Origin: Limnanthes douglasii subsp. nivea
Lineage: Eukaryota; Streptophyta; Magnoliopsida; Brassicales; Limnanthaceae
Assembly (NCBI GenBank): GCA_036936605.1
Contig: JAUPFV010000004.1
Coordinates: 288,466,009 to 288,530,008 of the forward strand
Length of the DNA: 64,000 bases
Direction: 5' to 3'
Shown here piece by piece: positions 55,621 to 63,820 of the stretch (within the stretch, counting starts at the first letter, position 1; the number at the start of each line of letters is the position of its first letter). The notes under the pieces were generated by a model that was not told the DNA's origin, did no database searches, and saw only the letters and a program-made list of their open reading frames with translations. The position numbers and the translations under genes are program-made.

Positions 55621-56166
55621 ATGACATCCTATCAGTCACCAAACTCTTTCCCTTTCATTGTGTTCGATGAGGATGATTTAAGAAACATTGTTGGCCCTTA
55701 TGAGGATGCTGTTGTCATAGGAGCATCTATAGGGGGCAATGACGTACGTCGAATATTGGTGGATACTGGAAGCTCAGCCAATATCCTTTTCCTGACCACT
55801 TACAAGAAAATGAAAAATCCAGCTGTAATTCATAATTCGGACAGGTCAATCGTGGGCTTCGCGGGCAGCTCAGCAGATGTGATCGGGGATTTCGAAGAGG
55901 AGGTGTTATTGGGCAAGGGCCCTTTCAAGAAAATGGTGAGAATACTCTTTATCGTGGTGGATTGTCCCACTTGCTATAATGCCATTCTAGGGAGGTCTTG
56001 GCTCTCTAGGATGCATGCAGTGGCCTCAACAGTCCACCAGTGCCTGAAGTATGCTGTTCAGGGGCAGGTTGGAGTTGTCCGGAGCAACCAAAAGATTGCA
56101 AGAGAGTGCTATGCTACTGCCCTGGCTCCTCGAACGCTGGGGGCAGTTCGTATTAATGAACAATAG
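55621..56166 (+). CDS. Protease frame of copy B
   Basis: 181 codons, starting with ATG three nucleotides after the gag TGA and in phase with it. VRRILVDTGSSANILFLTTY has the intact DTGS active site. Then come RSIVGFAGSSADVIGDFEEE, MVRILFIVVDCPTCYNAILG and RSWLSRMHAVASTVHQCLKY. It ends RTLGAVRINEQ at TAG 56164-56166. The same frame stays open past the TAG through QFEGLSGGEGEIDDPRETPG into pol, so protease and pol are separated only by one stop codon. An aspartic protease of this type matures the gag-pol polyprotein in the particle. Confidence 0.88.
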   Translation: MTSYQSPNSFPFIVFDEDDLRNIVGPYEDAVVIGASIGGNDVRRILVDTGSSANILFLTTYKKMKNPAVIHNSDRSIVGFAGSSADVIGDFEEEVLLGKGPFKKMVRILFIVVDCPTCYNAILGRSWLSRMHAVASTVHQCLKYAVQGQVGVVRSNQKIARECYATALAPRTLGAVRINEQ

Positions 56167-56229
56167 CAGTTTGAGGGCCTTTCTGGGGGTGAGGGTGAAA
56201 TTGATGACCCCAGAGAGACCCCTGGAATA

Positions 56230-59200
56230 TTGATACCAATCGAAGAGGTTGAAACGCACTGTCTGGAAGATGGTAAAAGTGTCAAGATAGGGTCCAAGAT
56301 GCCACCATTGTTGAAAAAAGAAATCTTGAAGTTTTTGAAAGACCATCAGCACGTTTTTGCTTGGTGCAATGCTGATGTAACTGGGGTTCCATCAGAGGTG
56401 ATATCCCACCACTTATCCGTTCGGAGAGATGTAGCTCCAGTAGTTAAAAAAAGAAGAGCTTTTTCCAAAGAAAAGGCTGATTTCATTGTACAAGAGGTTG
56501 ACAGACTCACAAAGATGGGGCACATTAAGGAATCTCAGTACCCTTTGTGGACTGCCAATCCTGTCCAGGTGAAAAAGAAGAATGGCAAGTGGCGCATGTG
56601 CATTGACTTCACAGACCTCAATAGAGCTTGCCCAAAAGACTTGTATCCGGTCCCCCGGATAGATCAGTTAGTAGACTCTACCTCTGGAAACAAGCTGCTT
56701 TCCTTTATGGATGCCTTCTCCGGGTACAATCAGATTCAAGTAGATCCAAAAGATCAAGAGCATACCACGTTTGTCACTGATAGAGGGCTTCATTGCTACA
56801 AGGTGATGCCATTTGGTTTGAAAAATGTTGGGGCTACTTATCAGAAATTAGTCAACAAGGCATTTGCAGATCAAATTGGAAGAAATATGGAAGTATACAT
56901 TGACGATATGATGGTGAAAAGTGTGGATGAGCAGCTGCACTTGTCCGATCTCCAAGAAACTTTTGCCAACTTGGTAAAAGTGAATTTGAAATTAAACCCT
57001 AAAAAGTGTGTCTTCGGAGTGCAGTCCGGGAAGTTTCTAGGGTACATCATAAGTGAACATGGAATACAACCTGATCCGGACCAGCTCAATGCTCTATTCC
57101 AAATGGAGCCTCCTCGAAACATTAAAGAAGTGCAGCGATTAACGGGGAGATTAGCTGCCTTAAACAGATTCATCTCGAGGTCTTCGGACAGATGTGCTCC
57201 TTTCTTTCAAACTTTGAAGGGTGCGAAGGGGTTCGAGTGGACCCCACAATGTGATGAGGCTTTCAATAAAATCAAGAAACATATTTCCTCTCCCAAAACT
57301 TTGTTCAAACCAATCGATGGGGAGACTCTCTTCGTTTATTTGGCAGTTTCAAGTTGTGCCATCAGTGCTGTGCTGGTAAGAGAGGTTGGTGGACATCCCC
57401 ATCCAGTGTATTACATCAGCAAAAGCTTGATTGATGCAGAGAGGCGTTATTTGAAACTCGAAAAATTGGCATTAGCCCTGGTGATAGCTGCAAGGAAGAT
57501 GAGGCCTTATTTCCAGGCTCATCCTTTCATCGTCCGGACCTCTTTTCCCTTAAAGAATGTCCTTCAGAAGGCAGACATTTTGAGCAGAATGACGAAGTGG
57601 TCAGTAGAATTGGGGGACTTCGACATAGACTTTGCTCCCCGGACAGCAGTTAAAGCCCAAGCTGTGGCTGATTTCCTGGTCGAATTCCACTCCGATAGGG
57701 ATTCGGAACAAGCTACTGATATAAAAGATAAGAAAATGTGGATCGTTCGAACAGACGGTGGATCTAGCACTATGGGATGCGGTGCTGGAATATGTTTAAC
57801 TTCCCCATATGGGGACAGCATGTACCAGGCTATTTGTTTTGCTTTCAGGGCATCTAATAACGAGTCCGAATACGAAGCAGCTATAGCTGGGTTAAAGTTA
57901 GCCTACATCTGTGGGGCTAAGAGGGTCAAGCTGCTAAGTGACTCCCAATTGCTTGTCCATCATGCCTTAGGCCAATCTGAGGCTAGAAAGGAGCAACTTG
58001 TAAAGTATTTATTCCTCCTCAAAAATGAAGCGCTGAAATTTAAAGCTGTTGTCTATGAGCACATTCCCCAGGCAGAAAATGAGCGAGCAGACTCATTAGC
58101 AACTATAGCATATACGGAGTCATACCCATGGATCCATGTGCTTGAAAGCCCTTCAATTCAACTTGGTAAGGGTAAAGAAGAGGAAATTTTTGAAATACAA
58201 GTGAAACAACCTCAAGATTGGAGGTTTCCTCTCCTACAATATCTCTCCGATGGTGTCCTGCCACCAGATAAGTCACTAGCCAGAACGTTGAAACACAAAG
58301 CTCGTGGTTTTATCATATTGAGAGAAGTATTGTACAAAAAGTCCTACAGTAAACCTCTCCTACGTTGTTTGGGGGATGATGAATCACAAGTAGTCCTCTC
58401 CGAATTGCATGATGGTGAGGGGTCAGCCCATTGTGGGTTTAGAGCTTTGACCAGAAGAGTATTACTCTCCGGATACTATTGGCCATCAATCATGAAAGAT
58501 GCTAAAGAATTAGTAAGGAAGTGTGACCCATGCCAAAGGTACAGCAATGAAATTCGTGTACCAGCCATTCCTATAGAGTCCATTTCTGAGCCCATTCCCT
58601 TTGCACGATGGGGGTTGGATCTAGTAGGGCCTCTCCCCGTGGCGTCCGGAGGGCGAAAAACTATAATTATGGCCATAGACTACTTCTCGAAGTGGATAGA
58701 AGCTGCCCCCCTGGCAGGGACAACATCAAAAGCTGTTATAAAATTCATTCTATCCAACATATGCTGCAGATTTGGTGTCCCACAGAAAATAACAACAGAC
58801 AACGGGCCACAGTTTGACAATAGAGAAATGGAAAGCTTCTGTGCTTCAAGGGGTATACAGCATTGCTTTTCTTCACCTTTCCATCCACAAGCAAATGGGC
58901 AAGTTGAAGTTGCCAATAGAACTATCCTGTCCGGTTTAAAAAAGAATTTGGAAGGGGCTGCTGGGAAGTGGCCTAGTTATTTACAAGAAGTCTTGTGGGC
59001 CTACCGGACAACACCTGGGGCTCCAACACAAGAATCGCCCTTCGCCTTGGTCTATGGGATGGATGCAGTAGCCCCCATAGAGAAGACACTCCCTTCCTTT
59101 CGTGTTCACAACTTCTCCGGACACGCTAATGAGATGGCAATCAGAAATCAACTTGATTTGATAGAAGAAAGACGGGTTAAAGCTCGCCTTAGAGTTGCAC

Positions 59201-59454
59201 ACTATCAGGGCTTGATGAGAAGCAGGTTTGCTTCTAAAATTAGAAGAAGAGATTTCCAACCAGGGGACAAAGTATTAAGGAAGGTCTTCTTACACACTAA
59301 AGAAAAGCTCTTCGGAAAGCTGGCCCCGACCTGGGAGGGTCCGTATATTGTGGTTCAAAGAATCAAGCCTGGAACTTATTGGTTGGAAGACAAAGATGGC
59401 AGGGTTCTAACTCACCCTTGGAATATTGAGCATCTTCGGATGTACTTGGAATAA
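56230..59454 (+). CDS. pol: pol of copy B: reverse transcriptase, two RNase H domains, integrase (intact)
   Basis: 1074 codons without a break, numbered from position 56230. That codon is TTG; the frame in fact extends back in phase to the TAG at 56164, so the true start is unclear. RT: FMDAFSG with Asp161, VMPFGLKN, YIDD with Asp225/226. RNase H attached to RT: about 365-475 (AVLVREV, YYISKSLIDAERRYLKLE). Second, archaeal-type RNase H: about 503-640 with RTDGG Asp509, NESEYEA Glu548, SDSQLL Asp571 and RADSLA Asp621. The dual RNase H is diagnostic of the Tat lineage. Integrase: zinc finger His727/His734/Cys765/Cys768, Asp797 (WGLDLVGP), Asp857 (TDNGPQF), Glu893 (GQVEVAN) with DD35E spacing, then WEGPYIV and HPWNIEHLRMYLE. 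No chromodomain. It makes cDNA in the particle and inserts it into nuclear DNA. Confidence 0.95.
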   Translation: MIPIEEVETHCLEDGKSVKIGSKMPPLLKKEILKFLKDHQHVFAWCNADVTGVPSEVISHHLSVRRDVAPVVKKRRAFSKEKADFIVQEVDRLTKMGHIKESQYPLWTANPVQVKKKNGKWRMCIDFTDLNRACPKDLYPVPRIDQLVDSTSGNKLLSFMDAFSGYNQIQVDPKDQEHTTFVTDRGLHCYKVMPFGLKNVGATYQKLVNKAFADQIGRNMEVYIDDMMVKSVDEQLHLSDLQETFANLVKVNLKLNPKKCVFGVQSGKFLGYIISEHGIQPDPDQLNALFQMEPPRNIKEVQRLTGRLAALNRFISRSSDRCAPFFQTLKGAKGFEWTPQCDEAFNKIKKHISSPKTLFKPIDGETLFVYLAVSSCAISAVLVREVGGHPHPVYYISKSLIDAERRYLKLEKLALALVIAARKMRPYFQAHPFIVRTSFPLKNVLQKADILSRMTKWSVELGDFDIDFAPRTAVKAQAVADFLVEFHSDRDSEQATDIKDKKMWIVRTDGGSSTMGCGAGICLTSPYGDSMYQAICFAFRASNNESEYEAAIAGLKLAYICGAKRVKLLSDSQLLVHHALGQSEARKEQLVKYLFLLKNEALKFKAVVYEHIPQAENERADSLATIAYTESYPWIHVLESPSIQLGKGKEEEIFEIQVKQPQDWRFPLLQYLSDGVLPPDKSLARTLKHKARGFIILREVLYKKSYSKPLLRCLGDDESQVVLSELHDGEGSAHCGFRALTRRVLLSGYYWPSIMKDAKELVRKCDPCQRYSNEIRVPAIPIESISEPIPFARWGLDLVGPLPVASGGRKTIIMAIDYFSKWIEAAPLAGTTSKAVIKFILSNICCRFGVPQKITTDNGPQFDNREMESFCASRGIQHCFSSPFHPQANGQVEVANRTILSGLKKNLEGAAGKWPSYLQEVLWAYRTTPGAPTQESPFALVYGMDAVAPIEKTLPSFRVHNFSGHANEMAIRNQLDLIEERRVKARLRVAHYQGLMRSRFASKIRRRDFQPGDKVLRKVFLHTKEKLFGKLAPTWEGPYIVVQRIKPGTYWLEDKDGRVLTHPWNIEHLRMYLE

Positions 59455-59942
59455 CACTTATGTAAATATTTACTTGTTTGAATTTCCATGTAAATATTTG
59501 GGGGCATACTCTTTCCTCCCTGGTGGCACGGGGAGGTTTTAGTGAGGTGTCCGGATGGTTGAATAAAATTCGATGCCTTCTTCAAAATTTTCTAAGTATT
59601 TTCAAAGTTCTATCTCTTGTTATACTACCCGGACTAAAAGATCTAAGGGCTATTTAAACTCTAGCCAGAGAATTTAAACACTCTCACAATGCAATAACTA
59701 AAAGCTACTTAAACTCTAGCTATCTAAACTAAGACAAACAATGAAAGAAGGTGATGATTGTGCAAAACAGAAATATTCATTGAACAACTTAAAATTGTCT
59801 TGGCCTTCCAAGGACTTTCAAATAAGTCAGGATACAGCACAAAAAATCTGTCCGAACAAATACCGGATACCACTACAAAAAGAGTGCCTTGGCCTTCCAA
59901 GGACTTTAGTTTGAATAAAAGATAAACCAAGTAAACCATAAA
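59455..59942 (+). other. Conserved non-coding block between pol and antisense gene, copy B
   Basis: The TGTAAATATTTGGGGGCATA, CTTTCCTCCCTGGTGGCAC and GGGGAGGTTTTAGTGAGGTG sequences (59488-59550) match copies A, C and F. Two inverted repeats lie just before the antisense stop: TCTTGGCCTTCCAAGG at 59798-59813 and CCTTGGCCTTCCAAGG at 59887-59902. Between them are AT-rich CTAGCC / TTTAAACTCT repeats at 59650-59725. No credible sense ORF. Confidence 0.65.
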
Positions 59943-62912
59943 TTAAGATTGAGCCTTTGAAGATGGCTCCCCTTCATCTGCTATCTTACCCTTAAAGTCG
60001 CTCCCCCCTTCGACTACCTTCTTGCCTTTGGGATCATTCTCCTCTTCACCTGGGCTCTCTCCGGTTCTCTCTTCATCATCAGATGAAGACCCACTGGAAA
60101 TTCCATCCTCTTCGACCATTGTATAATATGGATGGTCATCATCATCCACATAGAGCCATAAGTCCCCCAGGGTCCTCTTCGGAAATTTTTCATGAAAAAG
60201 GAGAACCATATCAGACTTCACCCTTTGAATCAATAACTCTTCGCTTTTAATCATCTCCCTGGCATAGGCATTGATCTTGGCGTTGATTGTGGCCTCTTGG
60301 TCCTTTAACAAAGCAGATTTCTCCTCAGCAGCCTGGGTCACTGCATTTTCTAGAGCAATCTTGTCAGTAGTCAAGTTGGTGATAATCTTCTCCTTTGCAG
60401 TAGTTTCTCCCCTTGAGGTTGTAAGGTCCTTCTCCATACCGGACAGCTTCTCCCGAAGATCTTTTATGGTTTCTTCTAGGGTGGCAACTTTTGTGTTGCT
60501 TTCATCTTGATTCCTCTTCAGCTCCTCATTTGCTTCCTTAAGCAAATCAGCATTAGTAGTAGCGGTGCGGAGGTCTTCGGACAGCTTTTCCTTCTCAGAC
60601 TTGAGGTCTTTGATGGTGTCTGCTTGACTCCGGACTTGTCTTTCCAGTGTGAGTACTGGCTGCACATTGCTAAGCAAAGAATGGGCTATGGTGTCCTTTT
60701 CACTAGAAACCATGAAAGTCTTACCATTGAAGTTGACCGTGTTGGAGCTGCTCGGAGGGATGTAAGGCCCTGCGAACTCATCTCTGGGAAGGCCAAGGAA
60801 GTACTCACCAAGCCCAGCCAGACGAGTGATGTCCACTTCATCGAGTTTGAGCTCTCCCCCCTCTACCTCATCGGTATGAAAGTCCCTTGGGATCTCTTCG
60901 GCCAGCGTTGGGTCAAAGGGGTCAGTGGGGAAAGAAGGCTCCGGATCCCGGAGAGCGAGCTCATCTCCTTGGGAAGTCTTTTTCTTCTTGGCTTCCCGGT
61001 CAGCGCCTTCACCTACTTGCTTGCGAGTCCTCTTGGGAGCCCTTGGAGGTTTTGGGAGGTCTACTTCCTGCCTTTCGGTCTCTTGCTCCACCACTTGCAA
61101 GAGGGCTGCATCAATTTGAACTTGGGCCGGCCCCTCCGGGTCTGTTGGGGCATCCTTCTCAGCATCGCTCGCCACCTTTTTGCCTTTTCTCCTGCCTTTC
61201 ATTTTGCTTGGGGCTTTGGCCCGGGCAGGCAGGTAGAGTGTCCCGTCTAGTTCGTGGGACCTCCTAAGCACAATGTCTTCAGGAGGCTGGGTGGTGAGCT
61301 CCTCCCAAGATAGGTCTCTCCGGCCTGTGGTGTTCCACAGGTGAGACCTTGCTAGATTTCCAGGGGTGAAGGCTTTGTGGAATCGATTCTCCCAGTTCTC
61401 TGCGGCCCAAGCATTGATTTTGCCACAGGTAACCTGTCCGGCCTTCAAATAATCCCCGAACTCCTTTGGCAGCTCTGTTAAAATAAAAGAAAGATTAGTT
61501 AATTTAAACCAACTTAAAGAAGGAAGAAATGGACAAAGAGTTAAAGTAAGAAACTTACGGTCACTCCTCCACCTACTCCTGAGAAGGCTTGGGTTCTCTT
61601 CGGCCTTGATCTTCTTGCCGTTTTCCCAAGCGCCACTGACAAACAGAAATTGGCTCCTCCATTTGCTCTCTGACTCCAAGAGATCATCAACAGCCTTGAG
61701 ATCATTCCCCATATTGAAGTGGTAGAAGGGGAATTGGTGATGCGTGCAAAGGTTGGCCACCGCTGCGAACTCTTCCATAGGGAGAGGGATCCCGGACAGC
61801 CTAGATGCCATGATACATGACATCAGAGTGTACCAGCCATTAGGGTTCAGCTGGCTTGGGCAGAGCTTCACCAGGTGGAAGTATCGAACGATCTCCGGGT
61901 CCAGTGGGAACCTGAGTCCCCAATTAAATAGCTCTGTAAAAAAGACTATTTCATTCCACTTGCAATCCATAGGGGTCTCCGGATCTATGGGGATCCTTAT
62001 CTTTACATTTTCTGGGATCCCCCATTTTGTGTGCATTCGACCCAGGTCAGAAGTATGGATGAATGCATACTTGGTCTTCTGTAAGGCCAAGAGATATTTG
62101 AGCTCAACTCTGTAGAAACACGGCCCCACCTTCTCTTCAAGACACTCCGGCAGGTCCGGATGCCTCAAGTACAGTTTTTCCTTGCCTTTTTTGGCAGCAG
62201 CAGCATTTTCAGTCTGGCCGGAGGACTCAGACTCAAAAGGGGCCTCTTCAGCAGAGTCCTCCATTTTTTCCTCCATAATTGTTGAGGGAATGTCTGTGGT
62301 AGTGGTCCGGGGAGGGTTAAAGCTTGGCTCAGCCTGGCTACCGGACTGCTGGCTTTCTGTGTTTCTTTGACTTCTTATCTCAGGCTGGGGCTCAGAGGTA
62401 GAAGTCTCTCTTGGAGGTACCGGACTGCTGGCATCCAGACCAGATGGCCTTTCTCGGGGAGCACTTATGGGCACTCCAGACCCAGAGCCACTGTTTTTTG
62501 CCCCCGATTTGGAGGGAGTATTCTTGGAAGCTAGCCCTTTGACTAGCCGGCTTGACCTTTTAACCACCAGTTTCTCCAGAGAGTGCTCTGTGTCGGACCC
62601 CATTGCAATAAAAGGCAAAGTTTTCCTAACGCTTGTAACTGTGACTCCTGGCTCAACAGCAGGTACTGACTCCTGAGCTGAGGAACCAGAGACTATGGGC
62701 GAAAGGGCGGATTGAAAGAGTTTTTTGGGCCTAGTACCTTTGGAGGAAGATGAGCCTCGATTTGACTCAGTAACAGAGGCAACTGGTTTATCAACGGGTG
62801 ATGAAGGTAGCCCTGCTGCTATTCGTCTCTCCTTCTCAACTTTTTGTGCTCTTTCCAACTCTGAAAGATTGAGCCACCCACCTTTGATCAGTGTTGTTCT
62901 TGCTGTAAACAT
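59943..62912 (-). CDS. Antisense gene of copy B: gypsy-type-transposon-like protein with coiled coil
   Basis: A 989-codon open frame on the strand opposite to gag-pol. Residues 1-215 are Ser/Pro/Lys-rich, starting FTARTTLIKGGWLNLSELER. Residues 215-245 are acidic then Lys-rich. About 248-450 form a conserved domain (HPDLPECLEEKVGPCFYRVE, MHTKWGIPENVKIRIPIDPE, LRFPLDPEIVRYFHLVKLCP) like the plant 'putative gypsy type transposon' family. Residues 453-479 look like a translated 84-bp intron. After it come WAAENWENRF, NLARSHLWNTTGRRDLSWEE, NLS-like clusters (KGRRKGKK, KRTRKQ, REAKKKKTS), a long coiled coil (about 760-900), FHEKFPKRTLGDLWLYV and an acidic tail. No nuclease or transposase triad seen. 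It may act in the nucleus; function unknown. Extra ORFs here, sense or antisense, are known in Tat elements. Confidence 0.85.
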   Translation of the reverse strand: MFTARTTLIKGGWLNLSELERAQKVEKERRIAAGLPSSPVDKPVASVTESNRGSSSSKGTRPKKLFQSALSPIVSGSSAQESVPAVEPGVTVTSVRKTLPFIAMGSDTEHSLEKLVVKRSSRLVKGLASKNTPSKSGAKNSGSGSGVPISAPRERPSGLDASSPVPPRETSTSEPQPEIRSQRNTESQQSGSQAEPSFNPPRTTTTDIPSTIMEEKMEDSAEEAPFESESSGQTENAAAAKKGKEKLYLRHPDLPECLEEKVGPCFYRVELKYLLALQKTKYAFIHTSDLGRMHTKWGIPENVKIRIPIDPETPMDCKWNEIVFFTELFNWGLRFPLDPEIVRYFHLVKLCPSQLNPNGWYTLMSCIMASRLSGIPLPMEEFAAVANLCTHHQFPFYHFNMGNDLKAVDDLLESESKWRSQFLFVSGAWENGKKIKAEENPSLLRSRWRSDRKFLTLTLCPFLPSLSWFKLTNLSFILTELPKEFGDYLKAGQVTCGKINAWAAENWENRFHKAFTPGNLARSHLWNTTGRRDLSWEELTTQPPEDIVLRRSHELDGTLYLPARAKAPSKMKGRRKGKKVASDAEKDAPTDPEGPAQVQIDAALLQVVEQETERQEVDLPKPPRAPKRTRKQVGEGADREAKKKKTSQGDELALRDPEPSFPTDPFDPTLAEEIPRDFHTDEVEGGELKLDEVDITRLAGLGEYFLGLPRDEFAGPYIPPSSSNTVNFNGKTFMVSSEKDTIAHSLLSNVQPVLTLERQVRSQADTIKDLKSEKEKLSEDLRTATTNADLLKEANEELKRNQDESNTKVATLEETIKDLREKLSGMEKDLTTSRGETTAKEKIITNLTTDKIALENAVTQAAEEKSALLKDQEATINAKINAYAREMIKSEELLIQRVKSDMVLLFHEKFPKRTLGDLWLYVDDDDHPYYTMVEEDGISSGSSSDDEERTGESPGEEENDPKGKKVVEGGSDFKGKIADEGEPSSKAQS
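61475..61558 (-). other. Intron of the antisense gene, copy B
   Basis: On the minus strand, GTGACC|GTAAGTTT donor and CTTTTATTTTAACAG|AGCTGCC acceptor. It is 84 bp (a multiple of three), has no stop and is T-rich. Unspliced it encodes a hydrophobic FLTLTLCPFL-type stretch out of character with its surroundings. Spliced, it reads SDQLPKEF, as in copy A (SDQLPKDF). Confidence 0.75.
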
Positions 62913-63011
62913 AAACTACCCAGAAAACCTTTGCTCTAGAGAGAGAAAGCTCTGAGTAAAATTGCAGAGTGAATGTGAAAGAGTTGGTAAAACAGTGGAA
63001 AATGAGTTTGA

Positions 63012-63018
63012 ATTTATA
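63012..63018 (-). promoter_or_regulatory. TATA box of the antisense gene, copy B
   Basis: TATAAAT within ACTATAAATT on the minus strand, 100 bp from the antisense ATG (62912). A start of transcription about 30 bp downstream would leave a leader of about 65-70 nt. Confidence 0.65.
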
Positions 63019-63334
63019 GTAAATCTGAAAAAAGGAGTTGATTCCTAGGAGAATTCGAAAAGTTTGGCAATGATTAAAAGACGGCGCTGATGCCATTACT
63101 TGTAATTAAAGAGGTTACTTGTTGAAGAAGGTGGTGCGAAGTTCAAGGTGAAAATACGGCTGGAATAATCAATCAGAGAGTGACACGTTGTCCCACTAAC
63201 TCTGACAAAAACCGTTTTGAATTCGTAAAAGCTTAATCTGTCCGGGTATACCCATAGGTCTGTCCGGATTGAAAACCACTTCTGACGTCGGACTGTTTTT
63301 CAGTTCTTTGACAAGAATACTTGCTCAAACACCT

Positions 63335-63344
63335 AAAAAAGGGG
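63335..63344 (+). promoter_or_regulatory. Polypurine tract, copy B
   Basis: AAAAAAGGGG followed by CTCC and the 3' LTR at 63349. Same tract as in copy A. Confidence 0.75.
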
Positions 63345-63348
63345 CTCC

Positions 63349-63820
63349 TGATGAGTCCGAATTCAGCATGCTTCCCGAACAAGGGCAAATCGGTCTAGTC
63401 TCTCCGAATACCGGACAGGTTACATGGACAGGGATCGGACAGGTCACTTGGACCGCGGACAGATTTCTGTGAACACTGTGAACTTAAAGCTGTTCGAACT
63501 ATGACAAAAGTACTAAAAAACCTAAACACTTCTTGACTAAGCTACTTGCTCTCCTACTTAGAGCTCATGGGGTCCTTTGAACATGACCCGGGTCCATTAA
63601 ACATGACCTGAAAGCCCATAAGGGCCCAAACATTACACTATAAATACCCAACCACCTGCATTAACTATGGGTAATGAGAATTAACTGCTACCAAGCTGCT
63701 TAATCATCTCTCTACTCTAACTGTTAAACACCCACATACCACCGTTAAAACACCCACACACCACCTTAAAACTACACTTGAAATTACCAGCCTACCCTCG
63801 GGCAATTATTATCCTCACCA
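63349..63820 (+). repeat. 3' LTR of copy B
   Basis: 472 bp, from TGATGAGTCCG to CTCACCA. TATAAATA at 63639-63646. Relative to the 5' LTR it has an extra 25-bp segment (ACACCCACATACCACCGTTA region duplicated, 63727-63760), a 2-bp insertion in CCGCGGACAG and about ten substitutions. Confidence 0.93.

Larger units (their letters stand above)
53306..63820 (+). mobile_element. Tat-lineage Ty3/gypsy copy B, youngest and best preserved
   Basis: 10,515 bp between a 446-bp 5' LTR (53306-53751) and a 472-bp 3' LTR (63349-63820). By eye the LTRs differ by roughly ten substitutions, small indels and a 25-bp duplication in the 3' copy. Flanks are GTATC on the left and GTAAT on the right, so the target duplication is imperfect. 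Order as in copy A. pol is a single open frame of 1074 codons and the antisense gene is open for 989 codons; only gag is clearly broken. It is inserted in a MULE transposase gene. Confidence 0.95.

Noticed and set aside
56230..59454. Chromodomain at the integrase C-terminus
   Set aside because: The protein ends at HPWNIEHLRMYLE. No chromodomain follows, consistent with a Tat and not a chromovirus element.
60507..61250. 247-codon plus-strand ORF
   Set aside because: It is the complement of the lysine-rich and coiled-coil part of the antisense gene, with biased composition. The opposite frame is conserved in four copies; this one is not.
53306..63820. Envelope gene (errantivirus/endogenous retrovirus)
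   Set aside because: The only extra gene is antisense and has no signal peptide, membrane segment or glycoprotein features.
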